A stretch of 64,000 nucleotides of DNA, from positions 29,147-93,146 of the forward strand of contig JASANE010000408.1 in assembly GCA_030248225.1 (NCBI GenBank), in the 5' to 3' direction. Numbering within the stretch: the first letter of the stretch is position 1; every line of letters starts with the position of its first letter. This document shows, in pieces, positions 20,214-30,422 of the stretch. This DNA is from Trileptium ribeirensis (taxonomy: Eukaryota; Nematoda; Enoplea; Enoplida; Thoracostomopsidae). The notes beneath the pieces were generated by a model. The model was not told the DNA's origin, did no database searches, and saw nothing but the letters and a program-made list of their open reading frames with translations. Both the position numbers and the translations under genes were made by a program.

Positions 20214-21613
20214 TGCCACTGGGATTCGAAGCCACAATAGAGGACTATGTTCCAGATGAATGGCTCATGCCATATTATACCCCTCCAAGACCACAACCCG
20301 CGCAATCCGCCCAGCAAGTAGCCAACCCCCACTAGAACCTGCACCAACACCAAAACCTAAGCCTAAACCGCGGCGGAAGCCAACTAGAGTTCCCGCACCG
20401 ACTAGTGAACCAGCATCATCCATAATCTCGGAGACCACCTCACCCGAAACCGTTGATGCCGCAACACCACCTCACCGGTGGGCAATGCCACCCCTATTGT
20501 CACCCCTAGCGGAGCATGAAACCAAGGACTCACAGGTACCATCCTTTGGCCGATGGACCACCCGAAGACGAAATGAGCTAGCACAGTGGGAATGGGAAAT
20601 GCAAGAAATAAGGAGGAAGAGAGAGGAAGCCGCCCATGCCCGAGGGGAAATACAGGATGCAACCGAACTAATGGAATACTGAAGGGGATCTCCCATACAA
20701 TACATTCCCTAGGAAGACCAAATAGCAGCCGATGGGATTGTAGAAGGATTTATTAAGAGCTTAGCTCGACAACGAGAATCAGGTAAACCAAGCACAAGTG
20801 AACCGAGCCGACCTTCCGAGTCTTCGGAATGCGATCGACCGAAACGATCACGACAACGAAATGCAGAAAAGTACAATGAGACATCATCAACCATTGGCGA
20901 ATCATCTAAAGGGCTGCTCTACCGGGAGGAAGGGAAGAGCGCCGCCGTGCAGCGCTCCTTCCACCCTCAAGGGAGTTCTAACTCAACCATCACGCGCCAA
21001 ACCACGTAGACAAATCCCAGCCAGAGCCCAATCGCAGGTTGGTTGGGAAGACGAGGAGGATGAGATACCTCTTAGTCAACTTATACCGGGACCCCGCCGA
21101 AGGCCCCACTTTGAACTCGACCCTCCAACGGAGGAGAGCGAGGGATCTCCTAAGATGGGACCCTCTGTACGCCAAGTCAAGGAGAGAGAAGAACCCCCTC
21201 AACCTACTCGCCGACAGCCACATAGACAAGCTATGGACCGTTGCCGTTGGTATGAAGAATATATACCACTTGGGGAAGAAGCTCGAGTCATAATACCACG
21301 TCTCGACCCCCGGAGTTTAAAGCCCCAAATTACCGCACCAGCTCGACGGACTATACCTCTCGCTTCACCGACTCGACATCGTGACCCTGTTATGCCGATG
21401 GACTACCCAACTGGTAGTGCTCGTGCGCGGAACGACATGTTTGAACCTTTTAGGGACATCTTTGACGAACGGGACATTGAAGACATGCTATCCGCACATC
21501 CGGACTTGGGACCTGACGAGGACAATGGACAAAGACAATTACAACCCGAAGATATCGGATTGGAGGTGGTCCGACCTCCTAGACAACCGCCTCCCGAGAG
21601 ACGGTTGTAACGT
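20214..21613 (+). pseudogene. Proline-rich, disordered linker between integrase and NADAR
   Basis: Two open stretches in shifted frames (20260-20682 and 20798-21610), rich in Pro, Arg, Glu and Ser (for example PTPKPKPKPRRKPTRVP), with an acidic/basic coiled stretch near 20600. They have no recognisable domain. Smooth composition across frame changes suggests one long disordered region with at least two frameshifts. At 21600-21616 the reading shifts to the frame that encodes the NADAR domain. Confidence 0.4.
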
Positions 21614-22329
21614 TTGAGTCACTCAAGAAACAAAACTCGAGCTCCCGCCACCAAACTCAATCAAGAGCCGCCACTAATGGCGATGAATACTATTGCAAGA
21701 ATCGCCAATTCAAGGAACTCAACAACATGGAACAACTTCCGCAACCTCGTGTGCCGTACTACACCATCAACTATGGTGCCCCAATCGAAACATTCCTGCC
21801 CAAAGGCACTCGATGGCCGGAATTCTCAAATATGGCTCCGTTAGGCCAAACAATAAACCAGTATCCCATCGAGTATGCCTCAACGGAGCAAGGATACCAG
21901 CTCCTCGTCACGTATTTATTCGACGAGGAGCAGGCGACACAAGACATATCGGACTTGAAGATGAGAGCTCGAGACGTCAAAGCCATTTCCCGTCGGAACA
22001 AACAAAAGTTCCTCGACCCGGAGACAACCGAGCGCCTCCGCCCAATACTCCCTCACCTCATGCGGACGGTGCTGCTAGAGAAATTCAAAATTGCCCGGTT
22101 CCAGAATGCCCTACTCGCCACGGGGCATGCGCAATTGCTCGAGGCAAATCGGTCCAATTCGTTCTGGGGAATTGGCCTAGGGCCAGAGGACATCACTTTC
22201 GGCAAACGACCGCGATTATGCCACAATGTTATAGGTCGCCTATTGGAGGAAGTTCGATCCTTCCTCCGCCATAACGTCGCCTCCTGGCCAACTGTCTTGA
22301 TTCTGGGCGACTCAGTAGCATCGCCCTAG
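21601..22329 (+). CDS. NADAR domain (RibA/YbiA-like, formerly DUF1768) in a retroelement
   Basis: The frame holds the NADAR motifs in order: WPEFSNMAPLGQTINQYPIE (the F-S-N…P signature), ASTEQGYQLL (the usual S/T-x-E-x-x-Y-Q helix), LMRTVLLEKF, NALLATGHAQLLEA, SFWGIGLG (the xFWGxG signature) and CHNVIGRLLEEVR (the N-x-x-G helix). NADAR proteins act on ADP-ribose or N-glycosidic bonds linked to NAD metabolism; some remove ADP-ribose from guanine in DNA in DarT-NADAR systems. Here it lies after integrase and before the 3' LTR, so it is element cargo. The key conserved residues seem present. A TAG at 22327-22329 stops it, with the same frame open beyond. Start: first in-frame ATG of the core is 21727, but upstream codons are also open, so it was probably fused to the linker or pol. 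Confidence 0.8.
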   Translation, partial: TVVTFESLKKQNSSSRHQTQSRAATNGDEYYCKNRQFKELNNMEQLPQPRVPYYTINYGAPIETFLPKGTRWPEFSNMAPLGQTINQYPIEYASTEQGYQLLVTYLFDEEQATQDISDLKMRARDVKAISRRNKQKFLDPETTERLRPILPHLMRTVLLEKFKIARFQNALLATGHAQLLEANRSNSFWGIGLGPEDITFGKRPRLCHNVIGRLLEEVRSFLRHNVASWPTVLILGDSVASP

Positions 22330-22859
22330 GTCAACATGGCCGCTTCAAAAGGGTGGTTCGCCATAGCATGGCCAGGAGCCACCATGCAATGCCTAGTCCG
22401 ACTGGCGACGTGCATCGCAACCCCACAAACTAAAACCATCATGATTCTTGGTGGATATAAAGCGGCCCTACGATCGAAGCCGCACGAAGGTCGTTTGCTG
22501 GATACCCCCAGCAAGGTCATGCGTCGAGTGCGCCGTTATATATGCTCATTCGACTACCTACTCACTAATGCAGCTCGAGCAATTATTGCCCCGCCACCTC
22601 CACATTGGGACATCGGACAGGACAATACTGTCGAATGGCACGACGAGTTTACCCAACTATTGCAGGACATTAAATGGCAATTCCCCGACAGAATGTGGAA
22701 ATCGTCGATGCCAGAATACCCCCCGAATTAAACGAACTGGACGCTTGGGAGAACATTACCAACGACCGCGAAATGGTAGAGCCGCGCCTTGCTGAGCCTT
22801 ATATCGGATATTTTCATAACTGGGCTCAACAACACCTAGCACCTAACCAGTGGGATTAA
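22330..22859 (+). pseudogene. SGNH/GDSL-hydrolase-like segment following NADAR
   Basis: The NADAR frame ends in WPTVLILGDSVASP, where LILGDS matches block I (GDS) of SGNH hydrolases, then the TAG at 22327. In the same frame the next part has AWPGATMQCLVRL (block II-like Gly) and MILGGYKA (block III-like GGx, where Asn is usual). A frameshift near 22674-22700 moves to the third frame, ending NDREMVEPRLAEPYIGYF; the block V Asp-x-x-His is not clear because Met stands where His is expected. SGNH hydrolases are esterases/lipases, and related domains occur in some CR1-type non-LTR elements. Call is tentative, and this copy is not intact. Confidence 0.45.
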
Positions 22860-23613
22860 AACAATAAGGAGGGAATTCCGATATGCCATTATGACTACTG
22901 ATTATCTATGGATGTTGTTCTTTCGACGTCGAGGACAACCACTAAGAACACCTATGGTAAACCTAAACCATATGTACTATATTGTATCGTTATGCATGCC
23001 TAATCGTGTGTTGATAAATTAAATGCCGCATTTAACCACCTATTTTGCATTGATACTCGTTGTTTAACTTATCAGTTTCTGCGTAACTTTACTATGGCAC
23101 AATGGCAGAAAACGTCGCATCAAATCGATCTTGGCTAGTTGGAAAATCCTTTCAAAATATAGTAAAAAGTCCTTTTCGTCCCGTTAAAAATATAAGAGGA
23201 GGACTTTTTAGGATGCAGAAATTGTTAGGAACCAAGGAGGACTCGTCGGAAATGTGGCTAAATTTGCACCGAATAACATATTTTGAGAAATTCTTCAAAA
23301 GCAACTAACTTCAAAAAATTAGCAGGCCAGGACCACTATGTATGGCTAAGACCAACGATGGTCAATAAAAGACTTTGACCATAATATAAATTAAACTAGA
23401 GAACCAATCTTTCGTGTACCATACGATCCCATATTATCTGTATATGTGGTTTAACTTATTCTGGGGTGGTGGAACACGTTTACGGGACAAACATGGGTTA
23501 TTTTTGATGGGTTATTTAGCTGATGGGGGTCCCGAACTAGGACACTAGGGAGAGGAAATTGTGTCCAACCCGAATAATTAAGTCCGAAAATTTCCATTTA
23601 AAAATATAAGAGA
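22860..23613 (+). other. Region between cargo genes and 3' LTR, with a 68-codon ORF
   Basis: 750 bases. A small basic ORF at 23102-23308 (starts MAENVASNRSWLVGK) has no recognised relative and may be chance. The last 165 bases are shared with 13947-14111 and end in a purine-rich tract before TGTAACA. Confidence 0.4.
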
Positions 23614-23660
23614 TGTAACAGGCCCGTTCCGGCCCGTTACGCGTCTTTTTCACGATTTTG

Positions 23661-23921
23661 ATGGTAAAATTGTTTAAACGAGCCTCTAATCGCATTAGAC
23701 AAGTTTTCATTTGCCGCCTGGTGCCATGGGTGTCGATGATTGTGCTGCTTATCGTTGTATCCTACCTGTATTTTGCCATTTGTCATATTTTATCGTTGTA
23801 TCGTACTTGTGTTTTGCCATTTGTCATATTCTTGTCGTTGTATAATTTATTGTATTTGGATAAGCCCATGGTAAGTCGGCGGAAACTGGCTTCGTGGTTT
23901 GATCAGGTTTGGAAAGAATAG
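23661..23921 (+). CDS. LTR-encoded small two-segment membrane protein ORF (copy 2)
   Basis: 86 codons from ATG 23661, the same product as at 14159 with a few substitutions and a slightly longer tail (ASWFDQVWKE) because of a one-base difference near the end of the first copy. It lies at the very start of U3. Function unknown. Confidence 0.4.
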   Translation: MVKLFKRASNRIRQVFICRLVPWVSMIVLLIVVSYLYFAICHILSLYRTCVLPFVIFLSLYNLLYLDKPMVSRRKLASWFDQVWKE

Positions 23922-26216
23922 GAAAGAGCCTCTAACTTATGCTGAAATAAGAGATCTGAACGGAACTCGACTACTTCTCCCCATTTCCCTATGGGAAATT
24001 CAAAATTCCTACTGTCCGGGAATAGGAAGCCTTTGACAATTTAAGTAATCAAAATCAGGACTATCAACTTTACCTGGTTCAAGCGAACTATAGCTTAATG
24101 GTCGCAAAAGTAAGCTGAAACAAATGGGTTACGGTAGTTTCCGAGTATTTGGAAATAACGGACATCGGGCCTGTTTGTCGGCCCGTAACCGTCCCACGGT
24201 TGGTATTTCCCGAAAATGCCCTGAGCACTTTTCGATAGAGAATTTTTAGGGCTTTCGGACGAGCTCAAGATATCACAAATCGCTGGAGGATCTCCTGAGA
24301 TATTACAGGGACAAACAGGCGAAAGTCCAATTAACAGCCAATACTTACGCTAGGTTTGGCTGGTGACCATGGTTTCGAGTGGATATAACCTACGCTTGTA
24401 TGGAAATATAATTATGCATATATATATATGTGTGTACTGCCTGATTTTCGTGTCTCGGTACGTCTGTTTACTCCGCCCCACCATGAAAATCCTTTCTCTT
24501 ATGGTGTCCTTTGACGCCCCGAAACTGCCTGACTAGCGCCCTGGCAACTGGTTATTCTTGTAACCATCGGATCATTGATTGAAAGTATGCGTGTTTCTAA
24601 GTAGTTTACCCATTGAGACATCTGACGAGGCCAGGCGGGTCTCCATCTGACTAGTCATCTCGCTGCTATATAACTTATCTGACTGTTTCATAATGTACAA
24701 CGAAAATTTAACATAAAATTCCGTCCGTCTGTACCAACACCGTAATTGACCCTTGATCCTAAGGGGGCGCATGCGACCCCTTATTCTACTCGTTGCTTTT
24801 GGCAAACACAACGATATACGGCGGGTCTCCGCCCGACTCCCCGCTAGCTCACTATAACCTGTTAAAGTGCTTCCAATTCGGTACACCGACTGAAAGTGGG
24901 TACAAACCAACCGAAAATTTATCCCCAACTCGAAAGTAGGTAAATCGCCCCTCATTGCATTCATCACGTCGAGACATCTCCAAAGATGTCCGGCGGGTCT
25001 CCGTCAGTTGCCCTGTTAACCCGGAACGGCCGACGAAGGTGCCCCCACCACTATCGACACTGTCTCTATCTGCCATGATTTTAGTGCCTCTCTAACCGCT
25101 GCCGTTAGGGCAGTGAAAGCACCCCTTATTTGAATCGCCTCTCCAAGACGAGTTCACCGATGCCCGGCAGGCGTCGCTCCGCCCACCCGTTAGCGCGGGA
25201 ACGCCGACTGAAACCCAGTATCCTAATATATGTCGGAACCCAAAATTGGGTCCCGACACGCCACTGCGTCTACCCCCCTCGTGTTTGGTATCATTCGGCC
25301 CCGTTCTTCGTCCTGGGACGGAATTTCGCCCCAGCCCCTTGAAAATCCCTCGGAAACCTCCTGTCCCGTCTTCCTTGCCGTGCCCCGTCTCTTTCGCTTT
25401 TTTTTCGCTTTCCTTTCCTTTTTCTCTCTCTCTCTAACCGACTTCTTCGGTCGGTTGTCGCTGCTGTTGTCGTCGTGGTTGTGTTGTGTCGTTGTTGTTG
25501 TGGTTGCTGTGTGGTGGTGTAGTTGTAGTTGTTGTTGTTGTTGCTGTTGTTGTTGTTGTTGTACTGCGTGTTTCTGGTGTGTACTTGAGCGACCATTCTG
25601 TCGCTCAGGTCGCCTGTGTGTCTCATGTGTAGTGTGTGTTTATGTGCTCATGAGTATTGTATGTATATGTGTATGTATATATGGACATAGAGATATATGT
25701 ATATATATAGTATATAAGGACATGACAAAAACAGGACATATAGGGACAAGACGTACAAAACGACGTTAAATTTATAAGTTTTACGGACGGACAGGACTAG
25801 GATAACTAGGAAGGACGGGGGGCATGTTTAGGGCCCTCTCGTGGGCTCCGGGAGTTCCTGAATAGGACCACCGATAGCCCAAAGGATACACGGGAATGTG
25901 CTGCACTTCTGACTGCGAAACAAGCTCATTCCTACCTTCGGTTCCCCCCTTCGGGACGCCTAAAGACGTCCTGTTGGAATATTTGAAAAGCCATTACGTA
26001 GGAATGTTAGGAATGTTTGGCTTTATCTTTTAAGCCAACATATAAACGTGCAATGTTTGCACGTTTACCCACGGATTTCGTAATAAAATTTAGCCCCAGA
26101 ACGACTCTTAATAAGCTTAATTAGGTGATGGATGAGGCAGCTAACTCGCTAAAATAGCTGGAATTTGACCTCAAACCGACAAGTTAGCTGGTGGCAATTT
26201 GATGGATGGGGACTAG

Positions 26217-26260
26217 AAGACATGAATGTAACAGACCAAATTACTAAATCCAAAAATTTA
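26217..26260 (+). other. Deletion junction with templated filler
   Basis: Relative to 16720-17260 about 500 bp is missing. The junction holds AGACATGAATGTAACAG and a few more bases that exactly copy 26453-26475, about 235 bases downstream in the same LTR. The solo LTR (reverse, about 50340-50400) has the undeleted form, so the loss is specific to this copy. Confidence 0.65.
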
Positions 26261-27004
26261 TTGTATGGTTTCGCAGCTTTTGTTACTATTTCGTGTTTCT
26301 CTTTTTTTCGACTTGCGTTTGGAATGGGATTCGACCGACGGAGAACCCGCGTAGACATCTTTCGTCTCGCGGAAGGGGACTAGCTATCGCTGTTCGGGAT
26401 CAAATGTTGTAAGTCAAGAGGAGCTGCAAGAATATGGGGGTTTATTTTCCCCAGACATGAATGTAACAGACCAAAATTTTAGTTCGCGGTAGCACGACTT
26501 GTTTTCCATAGGGTGACTGGACGTCCGCCGATGGACGTCCCGCTCCCCACACCGCTTCGCTGCGTTTTTACACGTTCCTCGACAAACCTCCTCGAGTCGA
26601 GTTCCGTTTTAGGCATCGCGAGCGAGTGCACGGAGGGTATTAGGTTGTGAACACAAAAGTCGAAGTCCTTCTGACTCCCCGTGGTCATAGGTAAGGCAAA
26701 TCAAAATGGACGCTTCTTGTCCATGTTTTACATGATGTGTTGCTCTTGAGTTAGGGTAGTTGAATTTTTCCTGAGCCGACCACGGTAAAATTTCCCCGAC
26801 TATTTATAGGGACAGGCTTACTTGTTCATGGTTATGGTTTATAAATTTATAGCTTACTGGACCGTTCGATGCTCATGCCGCTGCTTGAGCTCGGACTGAC
26901 GTTGCAGTTAGAAACCGAGGACTAGCCTCTGTCGGGCTTTAGGAAGCCCCGAAATTTCGTTTATCAGTTTGAGCCAAGTAAATTTGGGGAATATAAAAGA
27001 CTAA

Positions 27005-27559
27005 TGCGCGAGTAAACTTAAAATGCGCCCATCAACTATCCTATTTTGTAAAAGCCGATAGCGAAGCGCAAACCATTGTTACGGAACAAATGTGGAAATT
27101 TCATCGACTTTTCGATTATTGAAATTAGATGAAATTGGCAAAATCAGAAACAAGCACCTAAAATTACAGTTTGTGTTCGAACAGAATTTTGACGATTTTG
27201 AATTTGCAGTGAAAACTGTTATCGAACGCCTATCAGCTTCTGATTCGTATTTCTCTGTGTTCGCGAACAAATTTAACGCAATACTTACGTCACAAATAAA
27301 TCGTTCATGTTGTTTACGTTACAGTGTTCGCGAACAAATTCAGCGAATCCAAATCCGGTAGATTTTCGTTCGCAAAAAATTCGGTAATTTTCCTTGAATT
27401 TTCGCGAACACAAATTTACCGGATTACTATCACAGAGCTTTGTGTTCGCGAACGGTTTTGTGCCGCATTATGGTTTACCAAAAAACGTTCAGTAACAGAT
27501 TTTTAACCGAAATAGCAAAATAGGATTATTGATGGGCGTGGGTTAAGTTTACTCTCGCA
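27005..27559. mobile_element. Harbinger-like MITE inserted in the LTR promoter
   Basis: Terminal inverted repeats of about 45 bp (left TGCGCGAGTAAACTTAAAAT, right reverse complement TGCGAGAGTAAACTTAACCC, both continuing to ATCCTATTTTG). It is flanked by a 3-bp duplication TAA (27002-27004 and 27560-27562); the other plus-strand LTR has the empty site with a single TAA (18020-18022). TIRs plus a TWA duplication fit PIF/Harbinger MITEs. It encodes no transposase. Inside are several TGTTCGCGAAC-type palindromes. Confidence 0.85.
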
Positions 27560-30422
27560 TAAGCAAATTCTAAGTGCCTTCAGCTTGAGCATAAGGTCTT
27601 GGCACTCCGTAAGGAGCAACTTTTACTCATCATTGACGGATTTGCGGTATACTCTCGATTTGTAAGGAGGAGCGGTTTGTACATTATTAAGGACTGGAAA
27701 AAAGCCTCGTTTAGAGTAGAATAGACTGCCCGAGATCCCGACCGCCCCGTACAACTCCGCTTGTCAGCAACCAGGTAAATTCACGGCGATAAATTACTGT
27801 CTGCTGGAAACATCCTTGCCGAGCTATCAAAATCGCCAAGGTTCACAATACTATACGCTCGTGGTTAAGGTTAACAGTTAAATCGAGGAAAAGAGCTTTC
27901 CCCTAGAATAAACTGACAACCTAGCCAGTTACCGTTTCCGGTTAGGATTGACTCTTCGGGGGTACGCTACGGTACCCTCACGCTAGAAACAAAATCCCAA
28001 TACCCTAACTTAAATAAAAGAAAATCGCGACCTCTCGCGAGTCATTTTGACCCCAGGCCGAGCAAGTGCAAAACCCCGTTTTCTTTTTAGAACGACTTGA
28101 TCGCTGAGTTTGGGTATTTTTCTGTTTTTTCTCTGGTTGCCCGTTAGGCTATGTACTATGTATGCCCTTGCTTTGATTTTTGCTGTTTTCCTCTCTCTCC
28201 TTTTTCAGTTTCCCTTGTTAGGTTTCGACCCTGCACGGGGATTTTATGCCCGCTGCAGATATTTCTGTCTTATCCACTCGACTATCGAGTTCTGTCGAGT
28301 TTAGTTAAAATTTTAGTGATAACTCGACTGCACAATTTCGATAGTGCAGTCAAGGCACTGCACAAAGATTATATGTGCAGTGTGACAAGGCATTAGGATA
28401 AGTTAGAGAGAGAGAGAATAGAAAAGCAAAGACCAACGAAACAGAGACAAAAGAAAGCAAGGAAGAGAGAGACCCGCGAAGGAAACCCCAATCCCAAGAA
28501 ATGGGACGCAGACGTGTCCGCGAAAGTACCAAACGCACCCTAGAGTGCTAACTAAGTTGCAACTGTAAATCAGGTACGATCTCTCGCTCGAAACTAGCGG
28601 AACAACTACCATGGTCGCCTAAGAAGCCGCCAAAGACCCGTGCCCCACCCAGACAAGGTATTGAAACCGTGTCTGAGGGCGATCTTCCAGACTAATCAAA
28701 AGAACTGCGTCCTTGACCAATATACGTTAGTTCCACTAGTGTCCTACCACCAAAATACACGGCCTCGACACACGGCTATCCTTTACGGATTTTGGGTAAG
28801 GATAAAGGAAATTGTGATTTCTGATTGGGCCTCTGAAATCATTGGGACAACGGTAGACTACGCTTGGCACGGAGACCAACTAAGAGACAAAACAGTGTGC
28901 GAAAAAGCCAGGGATACTAGGCAAGATTGACAGAACCTAGAAGGCACATTGGACGGAGCTTCCTTGCAGTTGCTTATCGAAAGGATACGTTGTTTAGACA
29001 ATAGGATTCAGTGGTGGTTGTTCGTGGAGAATTTCACTGATAATTATGTCCATGCTCACGTATTGAGTTATACCATAGTTGCTTCGCCTAATTTGCCCAT
29101 GCTCACGTATTGCTTTGCACCTTTGTTGCTTTGCTTAACACAACCAGGCCTTGACCTGTACTAGGAGACTAGACTCTGACCGGTGCGACCGCTCGTGCTC
29201 TCTGCTATTGAACGGACCCAGTCGGGTTCGCTAGCTTCGGCACGCCGTCTAGGTGGCACATCCTTTCATTACCTTCGCCGCTGGCATAGATTCTTGCTCT
29301 CGTCGGGCTAGCATGCTCCTCGCTCAACATGACACCCCACTCTTCCGTAATTTACGTGAAATTCTTATAACGCCGCGCCTCAATGAGAGCGAATTTCGAA
29401 GCACACCGAAGCGCATGACCTGAGTCGCAACGGAATTGGCCAGAGCTGATGATAAACGTATCGGGCGTAGACTTTGGTCCGGCACTGCCGGGAACGCCTT
29501 CGCTCGTGCGGTTTCCCCTCCCCGCTTAGCAATAGACGAGTGAACGAGTGTTCGGGCTGTCAGAGCTTTGTCGTCTTGGTTGTACTGTTCCATAGATTGT
29601 TCCAATCTCGTATCATTGACTGTTTTTGTATCAGACTTTAAATATACTCTTGAAAATTATTTGCCGTGTCCCGTGTTATTGGATTCCTAGCGTGATAAGG
29701 ACGTCCAAATGGACGGGCCGACCTTTCGTGCCACGGCTTGCGGACGAAAATACCCCAAGCCCTGACACGAGCGGTCCGCCGCCAATATTGATATACTTGG
29801 ATAATGGCATTGCGGCGAGAGTGGTCCACAAAATTAGTTATCAAACTCGCTTGTGTAACGGCCGCACTTACACAAAGGATATAGTTTATTAGGGAAACTT
29901 TAGCACTAATCACTAATACCATTAAGTTATCAGGATACTAAGTAGACCGTCCGACGGTAAACTCTCAGGGAATGTCGGAACCCTGTGGGGGCCCACATAG
30001 GCTACACCGAGCAAAGTGTTCAACCAGGGATAAACTGAGTGTAACTCAAAATTTAGCTTGTAAAACCAAAATTATCATACATTCTACGACAAACTTCGCC
30101 GGACTAAACAACTTCCTCTAGATTAGGGCAGGGAATATCGGTTTGACATTATGACCTGTGAGCAGGTTTCGGTGTCAACCTCGCTGGGGGACCTCAGTGA
30201 TCATACCGAGATACTAGACACGTGCGCAACCAATCGGGCGGGGTCCGAACACACCCCGTGAAGCGCGCCTGCGGCCTGCTAAGCTCCGTAGCTTCTTGGG
30301 TCTGACCAAGAAAAGTGGCTAAACCGTAAAAGTTATGGTCCGCCCTTGAGGTTATGATAGCCGGGGTCGTATGGGCATGGTGTTAGGAAGTTGCGCCATG
30401 CAACTGCGTCACCGTTATTACA

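Larger units (their letters stand above)
23614..30422 (+). mobile_element. Complete giant 3' LTR (6.8 kb) of the NADAR element
   Basis: Starts TGTAACAGGCCCGTTC and ends CACCGTTATTACA. It is preceded by the element's cargo genes and a purine-rich tract and followed by AT-rich DNA (CATATATAAA) with no primer-binding site, so it is a 3' LTR. It contains a 555-bp MITE (27005-27559) and a ~500-bp deletion near 26220 compared with the LTR at 14112. The U5 end (about 29930-30422) matches 8591-9050 and 46428-46900 in reverse. Even without the MITE it exceeds 6.2 kb. Confidence 0.85.
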
